A stretch of 64,000 nucleotides of DNA from Tubiluchus corallicola (Eukaryota; Priapulida; Priapulimorpha; Priapulimorphida; Tubiluchidae): NCBI GenBank assembly GCA_030141605.1, contig JAQGDQ010000184.1, forward strand, positions 358,001-422,000, read 5' to 3'. Shown here piece by piece: positions 51,825-62,142 of this stretch; positions within the stretch are counted from its first letter, which is position 1; each line of letters opens with the position of its first letter. A program made the position numbers and the translations under genes. Below the pieces are notes generated by a model. The model saw only the letters and a program-made list of their open reading frames with translations. It did not search any database and was not told the origin of the DNA.

Positions 51825-52205
51825 AATGAAACGTTCAGGGACATGATGCTGTGCACCTCTTTATGGCAGGATTCCCTACTTGCTGTAATACCCGAAGTGC
51901 ACTTATCTCTAAGGATCAGTGCTGAGGTGCTTGCTTAAATATTTCTGTCCAAAATCTAAGTATGTTAACATTTGCCCTCCAGCAGTATTTTTGGCTGGTT
52001 CTATGGCTTGTTGAAGAGTTATCTTCAATGGATTATCATCAGGTAATCTAAGCATATGCCCAATCCATTTTAAACGGCGCCTTTTTATTCCTCTTGCCCA
52101 AGACTCTTCTTTTATGTTTTCATACAGATCTTTATTTGAGATTTTCTTTGGCCATCTGTTACCCAAAATGTTAACACTTCTGGCGGAAGTGGTGCTGACA
52201 AGCCA
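51825..52205 (-). mobile_element. LINE ORF2 C-terminal remnant
   Basis: The minus strand reads GNRWPKKISNKDLYE, then WARGIKRRRLKWIGHMLRLP then DDNPLKITLQQAIEP. This is a close form of the post-RT end of non-LTR elements (RWPNKISNEDLY ... IKRRRLKWLGHMLRLP ... ALQxALxP). A stop at 51909-51911 interrupts it. A shifted frame continues with LRDKCTSGITASRES, resembling the normal last residues. Its 3' side runs into GATGATGAC, a short triplet tail. It differs in sequence type from the remnant at 11013-11300. It ends about 450 bp before the second receptor start codon. Confidence 0.85.
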
Positions 52206-52524
52206 CTGACTTTAGTTTTTCATATAAATTAGTCATTTGTCTTTAATGCTCACCTGCTTATATGGCTGGACATCTTACTGAATTACGTATTATATGCTTA
52301 GGCCTTGGGCAATATAGAAAATCTTTGTAGTATTATGGTCCATCACATGTTGTACAAATGAATGATTCAACTGTATTTTACAAATGTTGGTACGATGTAG
52401 TGCACAAATTTGTAAAAAAATGCTCCCAATTTTCAATGCCGAGATGTAGATCCTAAGATTGTAGGGAAACTTTGACATGAATAGTACATCTGTATTGCTT
52501 TTGTGCTAAACAAAATAAAAACGT

Positions 52525-52541
52525 ATATTTTATTTTTCCAG
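52525..52541 (+). promoter_or_regulatory. Candidate 3' splice site of a 5'-UTR intron
   Basis: TATTTTATTTTTCCAG, a strong polypyrimidine tract and CAG, ends at 52541. It lies 110 bp before the receptor ATG. The following bases hold an in-frame TAA at 52568-52570 and no ATG before 52652. So the receptor probably has an upstream non-coding exon spliced to this site, a common arrangement for receptors with a single coding exon. Confidence 0.45.
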
Positions 52542-52651
52542 ATTCCAGATCAGTAGATATCTCGAAGTAAAGCGCCTTTGACCTAGCTCCTAACGGATAT
52601 TCAAGAAAAATTAACTTGGTTTTGTGGTATCTGAGCGTTCTAATCTACAAA

Positions 52652-53686
52652 ATGCATCATTTATGTTATAACCAGTCGGTGAATCTTACTGAGTTGAACT
52701 TGTCTTGTTTTGAGCTAGCCTATTATGATAGTCCAGCAATAAGGGGCATTATGTGCGTCCTTTACGCTTTGATATTCTTGGTCGGCTCATCTGGCAACTT
52801 TCTAGTCTGTTTCGTAGTTTGCCGAAATTCGTCGATGTACACTGTGACGAATATCTTCATCACAAACTTGGCGGTTTCTGACTTGTGCATGTGCTTCTTG
52901 GCTATACCTTTTACGCCCATTGATGGCTACATGGATACATGGGTGTTTGGGCGTGTCATGTGTCACATCATTCCCATGGTGGCCGGCGTCAGCGTGTTCG
53001 TGTCAACCTTAACGCTCACCGCCATCGCAATTGACAGGTACATAGTCATCTGCTTCCCGTTTAAGGTAAAGGTGAAGATGTGGTTATGCCTTTTGGTAAT
53101 TTGCCTTATTTGGATAGCAAGTATATCTTTTTCACTACCGCTTGGTTATTTCACCGCGGTAACAAAAGAGAAGACTTGCGAAGAATTCTGGCCGGACAAC
53201 TACAAGAGGAAAATGTACACGACCGCCAGCTTTTTCGTGCAGTTTTTTGTGCCACTGACATTCATCGCCTTCTGTTACACCAGCATCTACTTCAAGGTGA
53301 GATCGCAAACGAAGAAAACAGCCGGACTAAGGTCCTCGGTCAAAGAACGACAGGAAGCGAAGAGAAGAGACAGAATGAACAAGATGCTGATTGCGATGGT
53401 AGCCATTTTTGCTTCTTGCTGGTTTCCCATCAATGTCCTACACATAATGGTCGAGTACTGCGATGCCTGTACCAAGTGGCCTTACTTCTTTATGTTGTTT
53501 ATGTTCGTTCATGTGTGGGCTGTGAGCTCCACTTGCTATAACCCGCTCTTGTATGCCTGGCTGAACGAAAATTTTAGAAAAGAGTTTACAAACGTTTTGC
53601 CATGCTTTATTTCAGAAGGGCGACGTCGAGGCAGCATGGTACCAACTTGTGATGACGGGCCAACGTTCTCACAAAACAGGCTGTAA
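52652..53686 (+). CDS. Rhodopsin-family neuropeptide receptor, sNPF/PrRP/NPY-like (paralogue 2)
   Basis: The protein has 344 residues in one exon. I start at the first ATG after the in-frame stop at 52568; a longer frame back to 52616 would need a non-ATG start. The short N-terminus has three sequons (N7, N11, N16). GN is at 48-49 and D77 in TM2; C104 and C176 form the loop disulfide. IDRY at 127-130 is canonical, unlike IDRF in the first paralogue. W154, P201, CWFP in TM6 and SSTCYNPLLY in TM7 follow, then WLNENFRKEF and a short tail. Residue numbering matches paralogue 1 from TM1 to position 181, then this one lacks four loop residues. The FWPDNY(K)R in loop 2 resembles ENWPSxxYR of insect sNPF receptors. 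It should be a Gq- or Gi-coupled plasma-membrane receptor for an amidated peptide; the ligand is unproven. The tail is about 60 residues shorter than in paralogue 1. Confidence 0.95.
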   Translation: MHHLCYNQSVNLTELNLSCFELAYYDSPAIRGIMCVLYALIFLVGSSGNFLVCFVVCRNSSMYTVTNIFITNLAVSDLCMCFLAIPFTPIDGYMDTWVFGRVMCHIIPMVAGVSVFVSTLTLTAIAIDRYIVICFPFKVKVKMWLCLLVICLIWIASISFSLPLGYFTAVTKEKTCEEFWPDNYKRKMYTTASFFVQFFVPLTFIAFCYTSIYFKVRSQTKKTAGLRSSVKERQEAKRRDRMNKMLIAMVAIFASCWFPINVLHIMVEYCDACTKWPYFFMLFMFVHVWAVSSTCYNPLLYAWLNENFRKEFTNVLPCFISEGRRRGSMVPTCDDGPTFSQNRL

Positions 53687-53812
53687 ATATTAGGTTACTA
53701 TAACTAACAGTTAGGACTGTAAAGTAAGTCGTTAGGTAAGCTCTTAAAAAGAAAAAGAATCTTGAGTAGGTGAGCCTAATGCGTTTCAGGTTTGGAAATG
53801 CTTCAGTATTCA

Positions 53813-53818
53813 AATAAA
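53813..53818 (+). terminator. AATAAA polyadenylation signal of receptor 2
   Basis: First AATAAA after the receptor stop codon, about 127 bp downstream. A short 3' UTR ending near 53835 would follow. AATAAA is common by chance in AT-rich DNA. Confidence 0.5.
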
Positions 53819-53887
53819 AAATCATTTTGCAGCTTGCTTATTTAAAAACATTAGCACATCAAAAACTTATTTGTCTGGAAGATACTA

Positions 53888-54030
53888 ATCATTTGTTTGT
53901 ATATTCGTTTATTAGGCTGCCTGTGTGTCTGTCTGTTTGTTTGCTTGTTTTTTCGTTTGTTCGTTCGTTTGTTTGCTTGTTAGTTAGTTTTTTTAGTGGT
54001 TGTTTATTTATTTATTTATGTGTTTGATAT
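53888..54030. repeat. Degenerate (TTTG)/(TTCG)/(TTTA) repeat
   Basis: About 140 bp of tetranucleotide words such as GTTTGTTTGCTTG and TTTATTTATTTA on the plus strand. Confidence 0.8.
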
Positions 54031-55281
54031 TTATTTGTTATTCGATGTCTTATTTGCAAATGAACACGCAGTAACAAAAAGTTGCCCTAAATTATCGCGT
54101 AAACAGTATTTTAATGTCTTTACAGATAATGGTTTAGCTCGAGTAAACTAAGGATTTTGTACGCCCATGGTTTTGTAGAGTAAAATGTAGTATTTTCATA
54201 ATTTGGTGGGGAATTTCGTAGTACGGAAATACATGCGTTTAGCTTCTCCTCTTTCAAACAGTTCAGTTTTCACAGATTTGTCCTCGAAGAAATACTGAAA
54301 TACGTTTTATCGAAACTATTAAAATGCTATAATGGAATTGCCATGGAAATACTATAATGGAATTAAAAAAATGGTATTTAGGGCTACGTTAAAATAGTTG
54401 AATTTAAATAAACTGAAATGCTGAAGATATTCAATACGAAGTTCTTTTATCTTTCTACCTACTTTAAACTGAGTATTTTTTAAACTGATTATGTTTAAAC
54501 TGAAAAACCCAGGTTTAATGATGTAAAATGCAATTATAAAAGGAAAAACTTTCCTGTATCTAGTTTAAAGACATTGTAGACGAGGTCGCAGTCTAATCCA
54601 GTATTCTTTACAACACTTTAAAAAACTATGCGTATCAATGTAACATCCGTTCTTGTAATATTTCAGGGCAATTGCATTAAAATACTGTAATGCAGGTACA
54701 ATTATCCCTCAGATGTGCACTAAATGACAACACGACACATACCATACTCAAAGTTATCTAGTTGAACACTGCAGGATAAAAACTATACTCCGTGCCATTG
54801 AGGTTCGCGAGAGACACAAAGAAAATAACAACAATCTAACGTTCCTTGTTAAAGCGCATTGTTCTTTGAGAATGATCATGAACTGTACCATACTTGCACA
54901 TTAACATACCTATTGAGGTACGTGTTTTTTAAATAATTGCAGAAACCAGTAACAAGCATATAGACATTCAGAATAAAAATACATGTGTTACAGGCAAAGA
55001 CCGAAACTTGGGCATTCTATAGAATACCCAGGCATTTTATGAAGTGCCAAAATAAACCAGGTAAAGTGTCTAACATAATCTCTTCTGCACTTTTCCTAGC
55101 TATTACATATAATGCAAAAGTTTATTTAGGTAAAATGTGTAATACTTAGATTTTGGATATACTTTTACTTGGCACTTTATGGACAAGGTCTATTATTTTG
55201 GTATAAATTTTCTTGGCATATTATACAATGCACAATATTATATTTTATATTATATTATATTATATTTATATACTATTTTAG
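54031..55281. other. No gene seen
   Basis: AT-rich sequence leading to an exon-like block. It includes a (TATAT)n-type patch at about 55231-55270. No gene is supportable. Confidence 0.5.
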
Positions 55282-55421
55282 CCATGTTTACTCGTTGCAG
55301 CAATAATAACACCCAGCAGCCAGAGTACAATGCAATGCGTCAGCAATTTTCCAAGCGAGAGTCTTTCGAAATGGAATCTCCATTAACTCGCAGCCGCTCC
55401 ACCTGGTGGAGGCGTCCTTAA
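55282..55421 (+). CDS. Candidate terminal coding exon, unknown gene
   Basis: After TACTATTTTAG (AG at 55280-55281) the composition shifts to coding-like and a frame is open to TAA at 55419-55421. It reads MFTRCSNNNTQQPEYNAM, then RQQFSKRESFEMESPLTR, then SRSTWWRRP. A second possible acceptor is TTGCAG at about 55300. The basic, Ser/Arg-rich end with a WW pair looks like a cytoplasmic C-terminus but matches no family I know. The frame continues upstream through low-complexity AT-rich sequence to 55179, which I take to be intron. The gene's other exons are not identified. It is 1.6 kb downstream of receptor 2, on the same strand. Confidence 0.35.
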
Positions 55422-56955
55422 AAGAGACCTACATCATCCTGTAGACCAGTTCTTCTTTTTGCCAAAGAGCCATATATCTCCTTCCTAGAGTCTCATCAGG
55501 CGCAGTAAGAACGTTTTTTCTGTACAGTTTTCAGTTAAAAGTTTGAAAAAATCCGGCGTTGGGTCCGGGAAAACGCGCGTTACGGGAAACCGCGACTACT
55601 GCGAATTGTAAATGCACCTGGTACACCCACTGTAGCCAACTGTTGCCAGCACTACCCCGGCCCGTTCCCGATGTCTAGAAATAAGAGGTTACGAAACGAA
55701 TTTTCATTAAGGAATCGGTGATAGCCAATAACATGCTATGTTTCGGGTAATGCTCTTCCGTCGGTTCCTTTAAGCAATTCATCAATTTTTCCAAGAAACT
55801 GTTGCTTTCTAATATTAGCTAAGAAACTGCGGCTCACACCAAGCCCCATGGAGTCACTGACACGTCACGATCATATTTCTTGGAGTTCCAGCGTTGGATA
55901 GCAACAAATGTAATAAACATACTAAACCTCATTTACGATTGTTTGGTTTGTCTTTTGACAAAACATACCGTATTTTCTTCAACGATGCATTTTGCATTTT
56001 TGCTATTACTAACTCTTACCAATGATTGAATGGAAGTTTTCTGTCATTCTGATTTTCAAATTTTTGGATCATTTCCTTATTTTTAAAATTTAATCACTTA
56101 CATGTAAATTAATTACATGATTTTGTAGAATTCGAATTGGAGCTTGTTTTAATTTGCACTTGAGATATCTTATTCTACCCCACTAAAGGACCTGAGGGCT
56201 TACTGTAGCCATGGGCCTCACGATACCAAGAGTAAAACAAACCCTTGGTATACTCTCGCAAAAATACCCTAATATCTCGTGTAGTACGCTCACCTCATGG
56301 AAACACTTACCAGTTACCAGCACCACCAACGAGATTTTGCTAAATTGATGACACACACACACACATACACACAAATTGACTGGAAAATAGCAAATAGTAA
56401 TTTACAACAATGATTATAGATTGATGACGTTATATTTAAAGGAGAAGAAGAGAATTTTAAAGTATGCCACCAAAAAAACTTTCCACACAAAGTTATATCA
56501 CTTTCCACTACATTTACCTGCTGGAAGGACTTATGTAACTAGAAAAGAAAATTCTGAGTAATTTAAAATGTTTGTGCTAACTGGTGAAATGCCACTGTCT
56601 CACCTTTTCAGGGTGTACTGCTTGCTCACCAAAAACACATTATTGATCTTATTGACAAGATAAAATAATTTAAACTTTCCTTAATAAGCGAAGAGTGTGC
56701 TAAGAATACTCTGTTTTTTCAAACTTTCCGCTATGTTATCTAAACTTGTTTCAAGCGACTTACCGTTAAAATGGCTGCGGCTAAAGATCATCGCGGGAGT
56801 TTAAATTTACAAGTTTTATACAGAGCTACTACTAACGCAATAAGCCAGCATGTATGTGATATAAAATATCAAGACAATTTTTTTATTATTATTAATAAAT
56901 AAATCTCGTATATTTACAAATTAATCAAATTTGGAGGAAGGTGACAGATGGAGAA
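55422..56955. other. No gene; GC-rich patch and (AC)n
   Basis: At about 55545-55680 there is an unusually CpG-rich patch (TCCGGCGTTGGGTCCGGG, ACGCGCGTTACGGG) without a long frame. It could be the 3' UTR of the exon before it or an unrelated promoter-like island. An (AC)n tract lies at 56350-56372. Nothing else is supportable. Confidence 0.45.
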
Positions 56956-56964
56956 AGGTAATAA

Positions 56965-57185
<221 letters not shown>

Positions 57186-57239
57186 ATAAAAATTTTATTA
57201 TTATTATTCTTTTATTTCGTACCATTGCTCATAAAATAA

Positions 57240-57890
57240 ACAATTTTTAAAAATAACAATGACCGTACATAATCGTACATAAAAATAGCGTTAGCTTTCA
57301 CATATCCTTAACAAATAATCTTGTAACCACACATTAAGAACATTAATATCTAGTTTTTTAACATTATGTTACCAAACCTCAAAGATAAGCCATACTTTCT
57401 TCTTAAGTGACAATGACAATCGTTAGTTAAATACAACGTTAATTGAATATTGTCGATGCTTGAATTTTGAATTTTCTTTAAAAAATTTAATTTTCTACAA
57501 TCAATTAGAACATTACATCTCCTTCCTAGAGTTGACAATAACCAGTGCAACAATGCATAAAATTTGCTTTTATTTATAGCAGTGTCCATTTTAAAAATTT
57601 TATAAGATTTTATATCAATTCCTAAGTATTTGACTTTCTCCTTCTAAATCAATGTTTTACCATAAAAAATATTTTACCAACCCTATGACCTCACATTATC
57701 TATATAACAACCACGTTTTACAAGGATTAAATGTAATAGACCCACTCTGACCATACATTTCATAGATTTTCAACATTTTCTTAAGATGATTATGTGAACG
57801 AGCCATTAGGGCAATATCATCGGCAAACATGACTGATCCAAAGAAGTTTCACCAACATGACACCCCAAACCTGATTCACGCAGTCGCTTA
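57240..57890 (-). mobile_element. LINE fragment with FADD reverse-transcriptase motif
   Basis: Read on the minus strand from about 57890: GLGCHVGETS, a frame change, then SVMFADDIALMARSHNHLKK, then MLKIYEMYGQSGSITFNPCK. This is the RT block with FADD at about 57816-57828, followed by the helix and FNPxKT motif. After stops it continues KYLGIDIKSYKIFKMDTAIN, then KSKFYALLHWLLSTLGRR, the post-RT part. An AATAAA lies near its 3' end (about 57208, minus strand), just before the microsatellite at 56965-57185. It is 5'-truncated, with stops and frameshifts, hence inactive. Its sequence type differs from the YADD remnant at 1459-2355. Confidence 0.85.
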
Positions 57891-57892
57891 TT

Positions 57893-57990
57893 ATAATATT
57901 GAAAATAATAATGACAACAACAACAAAAACAAGAACAAACAACAACAACAATAATAATAATAGTAATAGTAATAATAATAATAATAACAA
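57893..57990. repeat. Degenerate (AAC)/(AAT) microsatellite at the LINE 5' edge
   Basis: About 100 bp of AACAAC, AATAAT and AGTAAT triplets on the plus strand, directly against the truncated 5' side of the LINE fragment. The same triplets make up the tract at its other end. Confidence 0.9.
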
Positions 57991-58299
57991 AAATAACAAT
58001 TTCTGAAAAGGTGAGTAAGAGAGAGGGGGAGCAGAAAGACAGAGAGAGAAAGAAGAAGGGAAGAACCGCAGAACGAAAAACGAACCTTACGTAGATGTAC
58101 AAAACACATGATACGATACAGTAACTATGTAAAGGCAGCTGGTTGTTGCTTAATACCTTAGTGAAAAACTCGTCCTAGGTTCACTGTAGCTCACTGTACA
58201 GTAATACGAAGCGTACGAAACTAGACACAATATTCTGTATACAAATTCTGCAAAGAACTGAACGGGTGGGCAACGACGTCAAGTTTTTGTTTGTTTGAA

Positions 58300-58512
58300 A
58301 TGTCCGAAGCCAAGAGACCCCGTATAAAAGCAGCGAGCACGCCATTGCAAGACATTTTTGTTGAGCGTTTCATTGTGAAACACGCGAAGTTTGTTATCAG
58401 TAATTTGTGGCGTAGGCCTATTTACGAAAGTTATCAAAACGTTGGCAGCCGCGATCAGATAATTTTTGTTTATAACAGTGAATACTTTTCAATGTTACCA
58501 ACATCTGAGTAA
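58300..58512 (+). CDS. Hypothetical short coding region or first exon
   Basis: From an ATG in good context (GAAATGTCC) the frame reads MSEAKRPRIKAASTPLQDIF, then VERFIVKHAKFVISNLWR, and runs to TGA/TAA-rich sequence, 70 residues in all. Codon choice and balanced amino acids look more coding-like than nearby frames. The KRPR cluster could be a nuclear localisation signal. The end is followed by three closely spaced GTAAAC/GTACAC words that could be weak splice donors. I recognise no family. Confidence 0.25.
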   Translation: MSEAKRPRIKAASTPLQDIFVERFIVKHAKFVISNLWRRPIYESYQNVGSRDQIIFVYNSEYFSMLPTSE

Positions 58513-60466
58513 ACTTGAGTAAACGTGAGTACACTTTATATTTATTTCTTATTTATGAAGAAAATTATTTTAGTACTCGCGTAACATCGCTGACAATAGC
58601 GTTTAATTTTGATAATCAGTTTCGGGTTACTGAGTTTAAAAGTCAGAAAAAAAATCTTATGCCATTGTTATCTGTAGATGTCGACTGGAAGCACTTCAGT
58701 TCATATAGTATTGGTAATGCACACGGTTGTGCAAAAATGACTAAATTTTCGCCATGTTTGCAAGCTACTGTTACTGTATGATTTTGTTATATGCAAGCCA
58801 GTCATCTACGATTGGTGATTTTTTTCGGTTTTTTGCTTTGAAGCCTTCATATAATTTTTAAAAATTTAGTTTTCTCAGCATTATTACAATTTTTCAGCAA
58901 GTTTTTGCGCCAGAATTACGATATTTTTAGGTAGGGATTTGAAGCCATGACGCAAACACCTACAAGTTAAAACATGATGCGGTAGTTTAATAGTGCCACT
59001 GTACTGCACGTTAACTGTTTTCTTTGCCAAGTGACTAAACATTCGCATTACATCAGTTGGCACAAAATACGTGCCAAAGTTTAGAATATATGCCGACGAT
59101 ATTATAAGAAGGAAAAAAACGAAATCGTTTGAAAATTACCACACTGATGTTGCATACGGAGTTTTACATCAGCAATTCAAAAAAGTAAATCGAGACCGCC
59201 CTATATGCTTAAGTATGCTTAATTACTGCTTTAAATTTAGGAAGCTCTTAATAGTTAAATAACATTTTCCCTTTAAAACTTGGGCAGATGCTTCATTTTG
59301 TCTCATGTCTTCGACCATTAACTATTTTTACTGTGCAGCTAATTCATTTTAATAAAACAAAATTACACTTCAGATTCAAACTGCCAATTTGTAATATAAT
59401 TTGGCATATTTGAAATAATTATATGAGATACGTATGCCAGTAATTTATAGGCCTCTATGTATCCATTTTGAAGAGGTCGCGCTCATCGAGTTGTAGAGAC
59501 ACAGTTTCCACAAATGCATCAGAACTGGAAAAAAATCTGTTCAAATCTCGCTGTTGCGACAAAACATTAGCCAAAATTTTGCCAAAGAAGAAGAAAGAAG
59601 AAATAAATACTGTATCAAAATTAAATCTGTAATTTGTAATGACATATTATTTTGTGCACTTGGTAAGAATCATCATATTTATATGTCAACCATATTAATC
59701 ATAATTTATTTATGTAATTTTTCTCATGTTTTTATTATTTGGGCTTCGCTTCTACCTAATCAAATTAAGCAGTAAATGTAATAATTAAAATGTTTGCATA
59801 ATTTTAGCATAGGGACGGGACGGGCCTAACACACTGAAGATTCTCATAATCTCTTTCCAGACTCGTACCACCTTTTTGAAAACTCTATCGCTCATAGCTA
59901 CAGCCTTTTTTGTTATTTTTCCGTGCTCTATTCCCATGGACAGCACAGCTTTAGACTACAAGTGCATATCATATGAATTAGGCTTTATATATTGTCACAA
60001 CTTGGATCAGAATTAAGATGTCTGTTTGTTAATGGCAAGATTAAATACGCCGATTAAGAAGGGAGTAAGCAATATAGAACGAAGTTAAATAATTCGACTT
60101 TAAACTTGAAATTATTTTCTGTGGTTGATTCTCTGTTAAAACTTTACACCGCATTTTGTATTGAATTGTTCTGTTTTATATAATAATCATTTGTTTCTTT
60201 TCCAACTTTATTAACTTTATTTATCATTGCATTTTTAGCTCCTTAACGTCGTTATTGAATACATGGATGAGGGGGTTCTGGTAACGAAAAATTTATGTAT
60301 CATACTAAACCACAAATAAAAATCGTATGACTGTATTCCATCGCCATAATAAATTATGAAGAATATCAGTTCTTTATCATTCTGTTGGAAACTCATTTAC
60401 AGAAAATACCCTGTTCAAATTGTGCAATTTATCAATGAATCTTATTTATTTAATTTTTGCTTTTAG
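58513..60466. other. No gene seen
   Basis: AT-rich sequence with no supportable gene. A short frame at 59071-59262 contains YADDI but lacks reverse-transcriptase context. Confidence 0.45.
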
Positions 60467-60559
60467 GCGCCATTCCAGTTTTGCAGTGGACGGTCATCAA
60501 ATTCCTGCCCTTGTATAGATAAAACGGGAAAAAAGGAGAACGAAAATAGCAGATCCTGA
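60467..60559 (+). CDS. Candidate terminal exon with nearby poly(A) signal
   Basis: TAATTTTTGCTTTTAG is a good splice acceptor ending at 60466. Right after it the sequence becomes GC-richer. One frame reads APFQFCSGRSSNSCPCID, then KTGKKENENSRS, to a stop at 60557-60559. A second frame gives AIPVLQWTVIKFLPLYR and stops at 60520-60522; a third reads RHSSFAVDGHQIPALV. AATAAA follows at 60594-60599, as expected of a last exon. Which frame is used depends on the unknown upstream exon; the third is phase-compatible with a donor at the end of the frame at 58300. No family is recognised. Confidence 0.3.
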   Translation, partial: APFQFCSGRSSNSCPCIDKTGKKENENSRS

Positions 60560-60593
60560 TATTCCAAGGAAACGTGTTCGGTTGCCATTGTCC

Positions 60594-60599
60594 AATAAA
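60594..60599 (+). terminator. AATAAA after candidate terminal exon
   Basis: Canonical polyadenylation hexamer 35-72 bp after the possible stop codons of the block at 60467. It is meaningful only if that exon is real. Confidence 0.35.
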
Positions 60600-60810
60600 C
60601 GAATGATACATCAAATATGAGTTTATGTACAAAAGTCTAGTTTATATTTAACTAAATACACAAATCTTAATTTTTCTTGTATAGAATGTTCATTTACATT
60701 AAACTTTTGATTTATTTTCTCTGCCTCGAGGTTGAAGTATGTTAGGTAGTTTAGCTGAAGAGTTTTTAAACACGTTTGCATATTAACACAAACGTTTTTT
60801 CCAGTAGAAG

Positions 60811-60972
60811 ATGCGGCAAATGCACAGTTACGGTCGCAGATGGGAAGCAGGTCCCAGGAGGCTGCATCGGGCGTGCAAACAGGATTCACTGGCGACATCA
60901 ACATTACAAGAGGTAAAACTGCTTGTGGGAGCAGGAGAACCCGATACCAGCTTCACAACCTTGAGTGACGAG
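60811..60972 (+). CDS. Candidate coding exon, joined to 62077-62142
   Basis: A GC-rich block follows a polypyrimidine acceptor (CGTTTTTTCCAG, ending 60804; a second AG at 60809-60810). It ends at GACGAG|GTGAGA, a strong donor (GT at 60973-60974). The 54-codon frame from 60811 ends LQEVKLLVGAGEPDTSFTTL then SDE in phase 0. It joins in phase to the exon at 62077. An alternative internal exon, 60805-60912 with donor AAGAG|GTAAAA, is open in another frame (EDAANAQLRSQMGSRSQEAA). I cannot tell which is used. No domain is recognised. The minus-strand frame over the same bases lacks splice signals and is probably a shadow. Confidence 0.35.
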
Positions 60973-62076
60973 GTGAGACATTAGAGATGCCGTGGCATCC
61001 CTTATCATACGTCATGATAATTATTAACTTTCTGGTGTCTTCACGCTGAGAAAATGTCCCAGGTATCTCTAGATTTGTAGTGGTTCAATTATAAGTTAGG
61101 GCCCTTTATTTTTGAAACAAACGTAGGATCATGTATGAGAATATTTGGCAGTTTTCCACTAATGGAGAAATGGCCATGAAAAATACAAGTTTATAATCTT
61201 AATATTACGTGAATAAAGTTATGCTTTCTTTAGTGATTCTGACAATACCTTCTGGCAAGTACTAGGTGACTAGATGTTTTAGGTGAATATGTGCAGCATA
61301 CAGCAACAGATTTTCAATGTTCAATATGAGAATTTCATAAACCAACATTGCATGAATTTTTGTAATTTTTAATGGTAATCAGATTTTTGCTATTTTTTCT
61401 TTTATTATTAATTCACTTATATAAATTATGCTTCTTAAATAACTGCACAACGATATTTTTGATTCGTTTAAAGTCTTTGCAATGCATACTAGTGTGATGA
61501 GTGATGACTCATACTTGTATAACAGTAATGTACTAAACCCCCATTGACCCAAGAAGTGAGTCTATTAAGTAGCACCTACTGTATTATCAATTTTTATTGT
61601 TATCAATATAGTACTATTTTCTCTTTTTTATCATTACTCCTAATAAAAAATTAGTGTTTAGCAAATAGTCAAAAAGATATTAAATATTTCAGGCATTGTT
61701 ATGCTTCATTTTATCTCCCTTTTCACTTCATTAATACAACATTTTTTGTCTCATCACATTGTTTTTTCAGTTATTTGTCTTCAGTAGTTTTTTGTCTAAC
61801 ACAGCCAAACGCGCTGACATTGTCTTTTGAAAACTAATTTAACTTTAATATGTGCAGAAAACATCTTGCTATTGGCTGTAACGGTGGTTGTCGTGTTGTA
61901 GCTAAATGTTCTATAACAGCTGTCGCATATTGTAGTTACGTAGTGTTTTGCTAATCATTTTGCAAGGTATTTCGAAACTCTCAAATGCTTACAAAGAGAT
62001 TAATTGTTTTATTTGTGTTAGCAATTTGGTCACCACTTATTTTCTATTAATGTTCAACCTTGATAATTATTTTTAG

Positions 62077-62142
62077 ATTCAAATCAATGTTGATGACACA
62101 AGGCAGCAGAACAGCAACGACAAAAAGAAGATAACAGTATAG
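62077..62142 (+). CDS. Candidate terminal coding exon
   Basis: ATAATTATTTTTAG ends at 62076 and is a good acceptor. The next 21 codons read IQINVDDTRQQNSNDKKKIT then V, ending in TAG at 62140-62142. The frame is phase 0, so it joins to the exon ending at 60972 to give SDE|IQINVDD. The end ITV has the form of a class II PDZ ligand, which is only suggestive in so short a piece. The gene is unknown. Confidence 0.35.
   Translation: MQINVDDTRQQNSNDKKKITV

Noticed and set aside
52616-52651. Longer N-terminus for receptor 2 starting at 52616
   Set aside because: The codon at 52616 is TTG. The first ATG in frame after the upstream stop is 52652, and it aligns with paralogue 1.
42946-53686. Receptor pair as retrogenes
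   Set aside because: The coding regions lack introns, but so do many in this family. There is no poly(A) tract or flanking duplication, and receptor 2 has a likely 5'-UTR splice acceptor.
59071-59262. Short frame containing YADDI, resembling the reverse-transcriptase catalytic box
   Set aside because: The residues before and after (RIY...IIRRKKTKSFENYH) lack the hydrophobic and LQ/LL context that every RT shows, and no other RT motif is near. Chance match.
60623-60904. Minus-strand 93-residue frame
   Set aside because: No splice or start context supports it, while the plus strand over the same bases has a good acceptor and donor.
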